DNA from: Impatiens glandulifera
Taxonomy: Eukaryota; Streptophyta; Magnoliopsida; Ericales; Balsaminaceae
Direction: 5' to 3'
Length of the DNA: 64,000 nt
NCBI RefSeq assembly: GCF_907164915.1
Contig: NC_061864.1
Span: forward strand, 1,040,389 to 1,104,388
Shown: piece after piece, positions 26,236 through 36,821 of the stretch
Numbering within the stretch: position 1 is the first letter of the stretch
How the letters are laid out: every line of letters begins with the position of its first letter
Notes under the pieces: generated by a model
Database searches by the model: none
What the model saw: only the letters and a program-made list of their open reading frames with translations
What the model was told of the DNA's origin: nothing
Made by a program: the position numbers and the translations under genes

Positions 26236-27054
26236 TGAGGGCGTACAGACGGAATGTAAATTTTAGTTTGTTTATTCAGGTCCTTCAATTTTCGGTTTAT
26301 TCACTTTTAGATGTCAACTTAAACCATCTCCAACCAAATCCCAATCCCAAAATGATTTTCCTATTTTTCTCTTTCCAGCGAACCCATATTTGAGTTTGTA
26401 CGTAGGTAATCTCAAATTTTCTTTATTTTTTAATTTAACTCCTATACTTAATTTAAATATATTTTATAAATTAAACTTATTATATAATTTATTTATACAA
26501 TTTATTAATATAAATAAATTCATTTATATAATATTTTTTATATAACATAAATTTATAATAATATTTAAAAAAATATAATAATATTAAAAAAAATATATAA
26601 TAATGAACAATATTTAATCAGGTTTATTTTTTTTAATAATGTTTGTTTTATTATTGTTTTATAAAATATTTTTTTTATAATGTTTATTTTGTGTACTATC
26701 ATATTTTATTTTGTATTTAAATATAATTATAAAAATTATAAATTATAAAATATAATTATAAAAATTACAAATACATTACAATAATACACAAAATATAAAT
26801 AATTTTTATTTTGAAAATTTATCTCTTTTTCATTTGTAGGAATTTTTTTTTTAATTTTAGTGTATATTTTTTAATATATGTATGGTAATTTTTAAATTTT
26901 TAATGAATTTTTATAATTAATTTACAATATGATTTAAAATATTGGGTTGAAATTAAAATATTATAGGATAATTTATAACAATGTAAAATATATGAAGTGA
27001 TATTAAAAAGTTATAAAAGTTGATGTAAATAAGAATATTTTTTTTTTGGTAGAG

Positions 27055-27511
27055 TAGGGCTGGTAATTTTGGACACGACTCGGACCGAACACGGAAAAAT
27101 CAAATTAGGTTAATCTGTTTAACCTGATTAATAAACATGTCAAAATCGGGTTGACCTGACATGACCCAAGATAGATCCGATAACCCGTTTATAAGTTTTT
27201 TTGTTAACTTTTGTGTTATTCTTTCTTATTCACTCACTCATTTTTTTACAAAAAAAAAATTATAAATGAATTTGTGATTTAACTTCATTTTTATTTGGGT
27301 GTTATTTTAATTTGAAATAGAGAGATGTGAATTAATTATATCGGATTTGGTTCGAGTTGAGTTATGTAAATCAGGTCAAACGAGTCAGGTTCATGTTAGA
27401 GATTTTTGACTCGAATTATTAAATAGGTCAGGTTTAGGTTATAATCGTTGAACTCGTTAAACCGTCAACCCGAACTCGCTAACCTGAAACTTACATAAAT
27501 TGTCACTCTTA
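27055..27511. mobile_element. Non-autonomous hAT-like element (candidate)
   Basis: About 457 bp. Left end TAGGGCTGGTAATTTTGG; right end read on the minus strand TAAGAGTGACAATTTATG, an imperfect terminal inverted repeat. Interior has repeated ACCCG/CGGGT and GACCTGA/TCAGGT motifs, and no ORF. Flanks GGTAGAG and GGTTTGAG are only a weak 8-bp duplication candidate. Confidence 0.45.
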
Positions 27512-30110
27512 GGTTTGAGAATGATTTTTTCGATTAGAGAAAAATTACTGTTTGATGTGATATTTACACTAAAATGAGTTTGAAAATGGGTTTTTTAGTT
27601 GGAGATGGTCTTATATAAATATACGAAAATGCTCAAATTCAAAATTGACAATTTTTTTAATAACGAAAGCAATGTCACGAATTCGATATGACTTGTCAAA
27701 TATGTAAGAGAGAGAAAAAAATTGCAAATCTTTGAGAATTTTTTGTGTTTGAAAATATTTTGCCCCAAACATAATCGAGACATTTTTGTCTTCATCAAGG
27801 GGAAATTTGAGGAAATGACCCACTCCCACTGATAGGCCTAATAGTCGATAGTGTGGGGCATAAATTAAATAGCGCTGATGACCTTCTTTTTTAATGACAA
27901 TTATACCTTTGCGTAACGTAGCCGGAATATATATTTTTTTTTCAATTTTTTTTTCGTCTCGCGATTGCGTGACGCAACTGTGACATTTTCGTCCAAAAAC
28001 AGTAAAAGGGGGTCACCAGCGTTTTTTTTTTAAACTCTGCACTTTCCGCATTTAAGACATTTTTAAGGATCATCTCTTCAAATTTACCTTATCAAGAGGA
28101 GAGATAAAATAATAACATTTTTCTTTGAAAAAATAGTCATATTTTAAAAAAATTTGTCCAGAATATATTCTTATTTTTTTTATTTCTCTCCTACACGCAC
28201 AAGTGAGTGAACGTGTTCAAATTCATCTTAACTTTATTACCCTTTTCACATCTCTAAATAATAATGGATTCAATTCTAAAATTTCTCCCAAAAATATCAT
28301 CAGAAAAACAGTGATAATTTTTTTAGAAGAATAAAATTCTGTTATGGAAAATATTTTGGTTGATGTAGACTATTCAATTGAATTAGATTACTTGGATTAT
28401 TTTATATAAGGAATATATATATAATTAAGGGTGAATAGTCAAGATGAGTTGTAAAGTATTAAGAGGTATTTAATAGGGGACCTATATATAATTCATTTGC
28501 ACGATACATCCTCTTGATATTTTTTAGCTCTATTACAATTTTAAATATATATATTATTTTTTTTATATAATTAATGTTTATCAGATATTGTCTCTCAACA
28601 GAATAACAATTATAATTTTTAATTGTGCCTAATATTCTTATTTTGACCAGGAGGCAGGATAATGTGAAACACAGCTGGTGCTAAATATTGTTTCACCTAT
28701 ATTATATTATATATTATATATATATATAATATTTAAATATGTGCATTCTTATTTTAAATATTGTTAAATATTTAATTTTTTTTGGGTGATAATTTGGAAG
28801 AAATAAAGAATAACAAGCTATTTTAAAATCATTACTAGACAAATGATTCATTAAAGAAAAAGAAAGTAAATTTGGAGCTAATTTTTTTTCATAAAAATAA
28901 ATATAACTAATTTGATAAAAAAATAATTAAATATGTGCAACATAAGTTGCTATAATAATTTGGACTAACAAGTTATTATGAATATAAGCTTAATTAAACT
29001 AGTCTTAACAAATTTAATAAATAAGTCGAAATAAAACTCTATATAAGCTATCAAATTTATAAAAAAAAAATAATTAGTTAGACCAGTAAAATGAATAAAT
29101 TAACCAAGAAAAAGAAAGAAAGAAAAAAGTTGTAGTGGAACTTCAATTTGGTCTAGGCGGGGACCTTTGAAATGCAAAGTACCTTTTATTTTTTTTTATT
29201 ATTATTATTCGGTCAAAAAAGTTATTAAAAAATTAAAAAGTAGAGACATGCAATAATTCTTAGCCATGGAAACAGGAAACGTGGACGGTGTTTAATCATG
29301 GGATTCTTCTTGGACCATGTTTGTTTTCACTTTTTCGCTAATTACCCAATTTCTCTAACAATCTTGACGTAAAATAATAAAAGGGTAATCATGTCACTAA
29401 TTAGGTACAATAATGTTATATAAGATTATTTTGAACAATCAGCTATATTTTATTAGAATGATAATTACTATCACTCTTAACAAATATAAGAAAATGATTT
29501 TTTGGTACTTAGTATAGAATTTATTATAAAATAAATGAAACTTTATTTATTCATTTTTTGGTAATATACATAGAAATTTTTTATATTTTTTTATTAACAA
29601 TTTTACCATTACTTTATTTTTATTATACATTTTTTTTTCCATTATTTTCCTTGTATTACAATTTCTTTCTAACTACATTTGTATAAAATATATCTTTTGA
29701 TTTACAAGGGAAATGATGTCAAAATTTACTTAGTCAAATTGTAGTGTTTTTGTTAATGTAGATAATTAATTTTTAAAATGGTGATTAATTTGTTCTAATA
29801 GTAAATTATAGTCAATTGTTTTATTATTAGACTTAAGCATGTTTGGATAAAGATATATAGTTGTAGACATTCTTTAATTTTTTTTATTAAGATTCTTATA
29901 CAAACTTATTTTTTTGTTCTACTTTTTGGCATGGCTATAAAACAGCCCATTTCTTGATAGAGGTTAGTTATAAAAAAATAAATTATTTGAATAAAAATTA
30001 TAAATATATAATAAAAAATATATCTTTTTTAATTAATAATTGAAATAATATAATTAAATGATAATTATTTAAGATAACCAGAGAGATTGTTTAAAATTAT
30101 TTTAAATAGT

Positions 30111-30119
30111 TATTATCTA
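30111..30119. repeat. 9-bp target-site duplication, left copy (MULE 1)
   Basis: TATTATCTA immediately left of element 1; the identical 9 bp follow its right end at 31187-31195. Confidence 0.9.
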
Positions 30120-31186
30120 GGAAAAAAGGCTTACTTACACGTATGTACTTGTATAATTAACTCACTTAGACGTATGTACTAATAAAAGATTAAACATATG
30201 TACTATCAAAAATTGGCTCATTTAGCCTCTTTTAATAACCATGGTTAACTTTTATTTTTAAATTTATATATTTATTAATTAAATATTAATATATTTTTTC
30301 TCTCCTTCTTTTTCATTAATTAAACTAGGTAATTTATTTTATCATTAAATTTTTTATTATTTTAATATTAATTTCTCTTTTATATTTCATCTTCTTTTTT
30401 TATTTCTTATATTTCTTAAATTCTCAATTTTTAAAAAAAATTTAACAACTTATTTATGAATTTTATTATTTATGAATTTTATGTTTTAATGTAATATTTT
30501 TTTGAAAGATTTTTCTTATTTAATTTAATATAACAAAAATGAAAAAGAGTTTTTTCTTATTTACTTTAACATAAATAAAAATTAAATTAATAAATTTTTA
30601 TTTAATTTTTATTCACGACTTATATTAATAGTAAAATGCTTGTTTTGTCTAGATTATTACTTTTTTAGTGTTTGATGAATGAGTTTTTATTATTATTTAA
30701 TTCTTAATTCTTAATTAATTTATTTTTGTGTTAAAAGATTTTTATTGTTGAAAGAATTTTCATTGTTATATTCAATTATTGGGAATCAAACAATTTTAAA
30801 ATAATTAATAATTAATGTGAATATAAAAAAAAATATATAAAAAAGAAAAAATATAGAGTTAAAATAATTATATATATATATATATATATATAAAATAAAC
30901 TTAAAATAATCAATCATAAATATTAAAAAATTATAATAAAAATTAAAAATTGAAGGTTAATTTATTAGTAATAAATGAAATAATAAATGAAAAAGAAAGA
31001 GAGAAAAAATATATTAATATTTAATTAATAAATATATAAATTTAAAAATAAAAGTTAACTATGGTTACTAAAAGAGGCTAAATGAGCCAATTTTTTATAG
31101 TAAGTACGTTTAAATAACCTTTTATTAGTACATACGTTTAAGTGAGCTAATTGTACAAGTACATACGTCTAAGTGAGCTTTTTTCC
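30120..31186 (+). mobile_element. Non-autonomous Mutator-like element 1 (1067 bp, long TIRs)
   Basis: Bounded by GGAAAAAAG...CTTTTTTCC and flanked by a perfect 9-bp direct repeat, the size expected for Mutator-superfamily insertions. Terminal inverted repeats of about 200 bp (about 30120-30318 and 30990-31186) contain three spaced copies of an ACGTATGTACT-type motif, then GGCTCATTTAGCCTCTTTTA and a GTTAAC block. The interior is almost pure A/T with no coding frame, so it needs a transposase supplied elsewhere. The whole element matches element 2 (32396-33498) in reverse-complement orientation. A (TA)n run at about 30869-30891 replaces a short unique stretch present in element 2. Confidence 0.88.
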
Positions 31187-31195
31187 TATTATCTA
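31187..31195. repeat. 9-bp target-site duplication, right copy (MULE 1)
   Basis: TATTATCTA, identical to 30111-30119. Confidence 0.9.
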
Positions 31196-32386
31196 ATTAA
31201 ATATAAGTTTTCAATCTTATCATTAAAATTATAATTTTTTTGATTAAGTTCTTATAATATCTCTTCATTGTATTTATTGTCTTACTTTACTATTTATATT
31301 AATAAATAAGTCTTAAATAAGTTTGTAATTTATAATGTTATTATAATTTTATATTTTTAATAAAAAAAATATATTATTATATAATAATAAAAAATATATT
31401 ATTAAATAAAAAAACCAAATAATAAAAGATATTGAAGGAAAATAAAATATAAATACAAAATATATATGATTATTTAAAATTCATTTAATAGTATATGAAA
31501 TACAATCAAATAATATATATTTTAAATATTAATATGTAAATTATTATATTATTATATTTTTTTATATAATTTAAAGATATTAAAATTAAAAATATTTTTA
31601 ATATCAAAATATATTAAAAATATTATTTAAATGTAATATATTAAGGTTAAGGAGGTATAAGAATTAAAAACAAAATAGCCAATAGAAAGAGTTGAAGTAA
31701 CAAAAAAAATCTTTACCAATAGAAACTAATTATTTTAGCACATTTGTAATTTAGAATATTCTAATCAAAATTTAGTAAAATTCGGAATTTTAACTTGTAA
31801 TTTTAAAAAAAAAATATTTGTTTAGATTCACTTCATACTTACTCTACACATTCACAATAATTTTATTCCGTAAATAAACTTAAATTTTCTCACTACCAAA
31901 CAATTTAACAACTCTATTATTAAAAGCTTGTTTGATTATTATTATTTTATTTTAATTATTTAATTAATGAATAAATATATTTATTTTGTTTTTATAAAAT
32001 TTGAATTTAAGTATAGGTGAAAACATCATAATAAGGAGTACAATCATATCAAGTTGGTTTTGAGATTCAAATTTAGTCAAGGCCGGGATGAGGCAAAGTA
32101 TCGGACAATCATAATTAGTTTAACTAGTTATTATCTAATTAGCCTCACCTAAAGCCAACCCGACATGAGACCTGTGTGCTCGATGTAATATGTAGGAACG
32201 GATACAGAAATTCATAATTGGACTTAAAAAAAATTTATAATTAACTTAATTTTATTTTTAATAATTAGATAAACAAATCAAATTATATTAAATCTTTTTA
32301 AAAACTTATAATTAATCGATTATTTTAATAATTAGATAAACAAATCGAATTATATTAAAAAAAATTAAAAACTTATATTTAATATT
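31196..32386. other. Spacer between the two inverted Mutator-like elements
   Basis: About 1.2 kb of AT-rich sequence. One GC-richer patch (about 32070-32210, containing GGCCGGGATGAGG and CCAACCCGACATGAG) may be a fragment of another repeat. No gene seen. Confidence 0.6.
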
Positions 32387-32395
32387 ATTATTTTT
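32387..32395. repeat. 9-bp target-site duplication, left copy (MULE 2)
   Basis: ATTATTTTT directly left of element 2, repeated at 33499-33507. Confidence 0.85.
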
Positions 32396-33498
32396 GGAAA
32401 AAAATTCACTTAGACGTATGTACTTGTACAATTAGCTCACTTAAACGTATGTACTAATAAAAGGTTATTTAAACGTACGAACTATAAAAAATTGGCTCAT
32501 TTAGCCTCTTTTAGTAACCATAGTTAACTTTTATTTTTAAATTTATATATTTATTAATTAAATATTAATATATTTTCTCTCTCTTTCTTTTTCATTTATT
32601 ATTTCATTTATTACTAATAAATTAACCTTCAATTTTTATTTTTATTATAATTTTTTAATATTTATGTATGAATATTTATGATCGATTATTTTAAGTTTAT
32701 TTTATATATATATATATATGAACATTCATCATTAATTATTTTAACTCTATATTTTTTCTTTTTTATATATTTTTTTTTTATATTCACATTAATTATTAAT
32801 TATTTTAAAATTGTTTGATTCCCAATAATTGAATATAACAATGAAAATTCTTTCAACAATAAAAATCTTTTAACACAAAAATAAATTAATTAAGAATTAA
32901 GAATTAAATAATAATAAAAACTCATTCATCAAACACTAAAAAAGTAATAATCTAGACCAAACAAGCATTTTACTATTAATATAAGTCGTGAATAAAAATT
33001 AAATAAAAATTTATTAATTTAATTTTTATTTATATTAAAGTAAATAAAAAAAAACTCTTTTTCATTTTTGTTATATTAAATTAAATAAGAAAAACCTTTC
33101 AAAAAAATATTACATTAAAACATAAAATTCATAAATAATAAAATTCATAAATAAGTTGTTAATTTTTTTTTAAAAAATTGAGAATTTAAGAAATATAAGA
33201 AATAAAAACTAATAAAAAAAAGAAGATGAAATATAAAAGAGAAATTAATATTAAAATAATAAAAAATTTAATGATAAAATAAATTACCTAGTTTAATTAA
33301 TGAAAAAGAAGGAGAGAGAAAATATATTAATATTTAATTAATAAATATATAAATTTAAAAATAAAAGTTAACCATGGTTATTAAAAGAGGCTAAATAGCC
33401 AATTTTTGATAGTACATATGTTTAAATGATCTTTTATTAGTACATACGTCTAAGTGAATTAATTGTACAAGTACATACGTGTAAGTGAGCTTTTTTCC
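32396..33498 (-). mobile_element. Non-autonomous Mutator-like element 2 (1103 bp), inverted relative to element 1
   Basis: Ends GGAAAAAAA...CTTTTTTCC with a perfect 9-bp ATTATTTTT duplication. The interior is the reverse complement of element 1: for example the element 1 blocks GTGTTTGATGAATGAG (30669-30684) and TTATTGGGAATCAAACAATT (30777-30796) recur inverted here at about 32925 and 32815. It is 36 bp longer, mainly from a small insertion and a short tandem duplication (ATAAATATT) near 32670-32725. No coding capacity. Because the flanking duplications differ from those of element 1, the two arrived by separate insertions rather than by one duplication of the locus. Confidence 0.88.
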
Positions 33499-33507
33499 AT
33501 TATTTTT
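33499..33507. repeat. 9-bp target-site duplication, right copy (MULE 2)
   Basis: ATTATTTTT, identical to 32387-32395. Confidence 0.85.
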
Positions 33508-34560
33508 TGATAAAATATCACTCTATGTAAATTCAACCCTACTCATATGTCAAAAGATCAACCCATTCAAATTGTGCTTATTTTGTTTATTATATATGGT
33601 CGTTTGTACCCTAAAATATAGGAACACCATGTATATGGCAGGGTGACCCGTTTACATTCTACCCGATTAACCTGCTAAAATTATGCGCGTATAGAACGTG
33701 TGTTTGTGAAAGTAAAAGAAAAAAACTTGAAAAAAAAAAAGAAAAAGAAAAGTGGACAGCTAACAGATAAGAAGAGAAGACCAGTCAACCGTGCAGGTAC
33801 AACGCTGGGAATTTATTTACCCGGTGAAGTCAAAAATAGGGGCACAGTCTTTTTTGTAATTCTATTATTATTTAATATGTCATGTTATTAGCAATCACAA
33901 TCTAATTATTAATATATATCTGCAACTTTTTTTATCAAGGGTAAATTTATTTATTGTATCATACTCTAAATATATTTTTATGTTTGTCTAAGTGCAAATG
34001 TAACTTAACTCAATTTTCTTATAACTAAAAGCAAAAAAAAAATTATCCTAAAATTAATTAAAATCAAGATACAAACACTTACTTTCTTTAAAAAAAAAAA
34101 CACACAATTAAACAACTACAAGGACCCAATAATGTATTAAAACTGCCCATGCATTATATTTTGGAAGTTTATAATTATTTTAACTCAAATTAGGCTAATA
34201 TTTAAACAAGTTCCAACGTACACACATTATTGTAGTTATATAATACACAACAAAAAACAATATTAACATATCAAGTAAAATACTTTCAAAATAGTTGTGA
34301 TAAATAAGAGTGGATCTCATTTCTTAAAAGTAAAATAAAAATAAGGCCACATGAAACAAATATGCTAAAAGAATAAAATATTTGGCAAGGGAAAAAGAGA
34401 GTCAATGGGACAACTCAGAAATGCAAGGAACAGAATGATGAATCTAAAAATAGTGGAGTAGAAGCAATTGACAGCTTGATATATGCACAAACACTTGTTT
34501 ATATGGGACCCACCTTCTCTTTCATTTTGACCAACATACTCTTTCTTAACCACGGTTAAC
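33508..34560. other. Intergenic upstream of the U-box gene
   Basis: AT-rich. A GC-richer patch at 33600-33700 with ACCCG/GACCCG motifs may be a repeat remnant, and an A-rich tract lies near 33730-33750. No gene recognised. Confidence 0.55.
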
Positions 34561-34572
34561 ATCTTAACACCA

Positions 34573-34578
34573 CACGTG
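34573..34578 (+). promoter_or_regulatory. G-box (CACGTG) upstream of the U-box gene
   Basis: CACGTG in the context CACACGTGCGGG, 40 bp upstream of the TATA box. This is the core recognised by plant bZIP/bHLH factors and, as ACGTG, the ABRE core. A role in stress or ABA control is inference. Confidence 0.5.
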
Positions 34579-34612
34579 CGGGTCCCCTCGTACACCACTC
34601 ACCAAATCATCT

Positions 34613-34619
34613 TATAAAA
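34613..34619 (+). promoter_or_regulatory. TATA box of the U-box gene
   Basis: TATAAAA 82 bp before the ATG at 34701. Transcription would start near 34645, leaving a leader of about 55 nt. This also argues against any start codon upstream of 34701. Confidence 0.65.
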
Positions 34620-34700
34620 CACAAACCAATTTCAACACATTTGAAGAAAGAAGAACTCTTGAACTCATTCATATACAAAGAACAAAAAGATTATTTATTT

Positions 34701-35948
34701 ATGCCTTCTGCTACCAAATTGATTGATTTGGGAGTACAAATTCCATACCATTTCAGATGTCCAATCTCTCTTGACCTAATGCAAGATCCGGTTACTGTCT
34801 GTACCGGTCAGACATACGACCGTTACGGCATAGATTCATGGTTCGCCACCGGTAACACGACATGTCCGGTTACCGGTTCACCTATATCCGACTTAACCCT
34901 CATCCCTAATCACACCCTTCGCCGGCTCATCCAGGAATGGTGCGTAGCCAACCGTTCATTTGGGGTTCGCCGGATTCCGACTCCAAAACAGCCGGTTGAA
35001 CCGCACACGGTTCGATCCTTACTTACCCAAGTTTCAAACGGATTGAATTCTTTCGCTTCTCGACTATCGGCGATTCGCCGACTCAAAGGACTCGCTCGGG
35101 AATCGGACAAGAATCGGACGGTTATCTCTGCTCTCAGCGCGCGGGAGATTCTTTTATCTATTGTTTTCGATAATATTGGGGGTTTCGATGAATCGTCCGA
35201 GTTGATTCATGATTCGATGGCGATTCTAGCTACGTATCTTCCGCTAAGCGAGTTAGATTGCGGTTATGTCGCCGCCGATCCGGATCGAATCGCCTTCCTC
35301 ATCTCGCTTCTGTTCCATTCGAATTTCGAGGTCAGAGTTAACTCAGCCGCTATGATCGAGGCAGTCGTCGCCGGGACTGGATCGTCGGAGGTCCGTGCGG
35401 AAATATGTAAAGCCGACGAGATTTACAGAGGAGTAATCGGAATTCTCAATTCACCCGAGGCGCATCCGCGTGCAGTTAAAATCGGAATCAAAACTGTTTT
35501 CGCTTTGTGCCTTGTTAAGCAGCACCGACTCAAGGCGGTGGCGGCCGGAGCTGCGGAAGCTATTATCGGCCGATTGCCTGATCTTGAGAAATGCGACGCC
35601 GAGAGAGCGCTTGCAACGGTCGAGCTTCTCTGTCGGCTACCGACAGGATGCTCTGCTTTTGCGAATCAGGATTTGACGGTGCCGATATTGGTGAAGATTA
35701 TATTGAAGATATCGGACAGGGCAACGGAGTACGCCGCCGGAGCATTGCTGTCGCTCTGCTCGGCGTCGGAGACTTGCAGGAGAGAGGCGGTGGTTGCCGG
35801 TGTATGGACGCAACTGCTGCTTTTGGTGCAGAGCGATCGTACTGAAAGGGCGAAGAGGAAGGCGCAGATGCTGTTAAAGTTGGTCCGGGATGTTTTACCG
35901 GCGATCAATTCCGACAAGTTGGGTTATAGTGACATTGTTCTTTATTAA
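34701..35948 (+). CDS. U-box E3 ubiquitin ligase with ARM repeats, PUB25/PUB26-like
   Basis: Intronless, 415 residues. The U-box (about 14-88) runs from PYHFRCPISLDLMQDPVTVC through TYDRYGIDSW to CPVTGSPISDLTLIPNHTLR, with the conserved Pro/Asp-rich core that binds E2 enzymes. It is followed by IPTPKQP and armadillo-type helical repeats (about 125-410), including LATVELLCRLPTGC and a terminal ERAKRKAQMLLKLVRDV. Overall order and motifs match Arabidopsis PUB25/PUB26 almost end to end as remembered; that group acts in cold and immune signalling, so that role is by analogy. MPSATKLIDLG at 34701 is the first ATG. The same frame is open upstream to 34641, but only from a TTG, and the TATA at 34613 makes a longer product unlikely. 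GC content is distinctly higher than the surroundings, normal for intronless PUB genes. Confidence 0.93.
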   Translation: MPSATKLIDLGVQIPYHFRCPISLDLMQDPVTVCTGQTYDRYGIDSWFATGNTTCPVTGSPISDLTLIPNHTLRRLIQEWCVANRSFGVRRIPTPKQPVEPHTVRSLLTQVSNGLNSFASRLSAIRRLKGLARESDKNRTVISALSAREILLSIVFDNIGGFDESSELIHDSMAILATYLPLSELDCGYVAADPDRIAFLISLLFHSNFEVRVNSAAMIEAVVAGTGSSEVRAEICKADEIYRGVIGILNSPEAHPRAVKIGIKTVFALCLVKQHRLKAVAAGAAEAIIGRLPDLEKCDAERALATVELLCRLPTGCSAFANQDLTVPILVKIILKISDRATEYAAGALLSLCSASETCRREAVVAGVWTQLLLLVQSDRTERAKRKAQMLLKLVRDVLPAINSDKLGYSDIVLY

Positions 35949-36821
35949 AAAAAATATATATATAGAAAAAAACATTTATTATAGTCACAAGTTTGGCTTA
36001 CAATTTACAAAAGATCAACGAAAGAAAAAAACAAATGTTCAGAAAATTTTTGTAGCATTTTATTTTGGTGATTAATGGAAAATAGTAAATAGAGGATTTC
36101 ATTCAATTGCATTTTGCCTATTTTGTTTTCATTTTTATCCATATATAATAAATTTTATTTTGTATAAAATTTTAAATTGTCCAATCTCTCACACAAGTTA
36201 CAATTTCATTCTACTTTAATGGTAATCTTCAATTTTAGACGTTTTAAATAAAATTCTTAATCTTTTAAGAATTCCTATAGCTAACTACTTAGAGATAGAA
36301 ACAAATTATCTTTAATAATATATTATTATTATTTATATATAATTAAGTATAAAACTTTTCTAAAATCTAATAATAAATAAATTACTTTATTTATGTAAAA
36401 TATAAAATAATCTATAAAAAAGTGAATATATTTTGTAAAATCAAAATAAAATCTCTATAGAAAAAGTAGCAAGCTGAGTACCAATCAATTGGTTTGAAGT
36501 TTAGAATCCTCATCTTCAACCAATTGAATTTGAATAATAAAATTAAAACAGTAATATTTCATGAAATGTAATAGTAAAATTATTCAAAAACAATTCAAAC
36601 AAGCACACATATCAAACCAAAGCTCTGTATTTTGTTAATCAAAAAACAAAGACAGCAATTTGCACCAAACCAAACATCTGCTAAGAGCAATGACAGTATT
36701 TTGTTTAAGCCCAAGCATAAGTAGAAAAGGTAGCACAAACAAACAAACTCAAAACAGTAGCACCAGTCAAAGATTCAAATAAACCAATAAAAGTTCTGAA
36801 TTAGAAAACCAACTATTTGGC
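35949..36821. other. Convergent intergenic region (3' flanks of U-box and PABP genes)
   Basis: AT-rich 3' flanks of two convergent genes. At about 36488-36527 an imperfect inverted repeat (CAATTGGTTTGAAG ... CTTCAACCAATTG) could form a hairpin. No gene seen. Confidence 0.6.

Larger units (their letters stand above)
26236..30119. other. AT-rich intergenic sequence with repeats
   Basis: No gene model supported. Contains a hAT-like candidate (27055-27511) and long AT-only stretches. The segment 27830-28060 is GC-richer and unrecognised. A short inverted motif, GTGAAAC ... GTTTCAC, lies at about 28663-28695. Confidence 0.55.

Noticed and set aside
34641..34700. Upstream extension of the U-box protein by 20 residues
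   Set aside because: The extended frame begins with TTG, not ATG. A TATAAAA at 34613 places transcription start near or inside it, and the family N-terminus matches the ATG at 34701.
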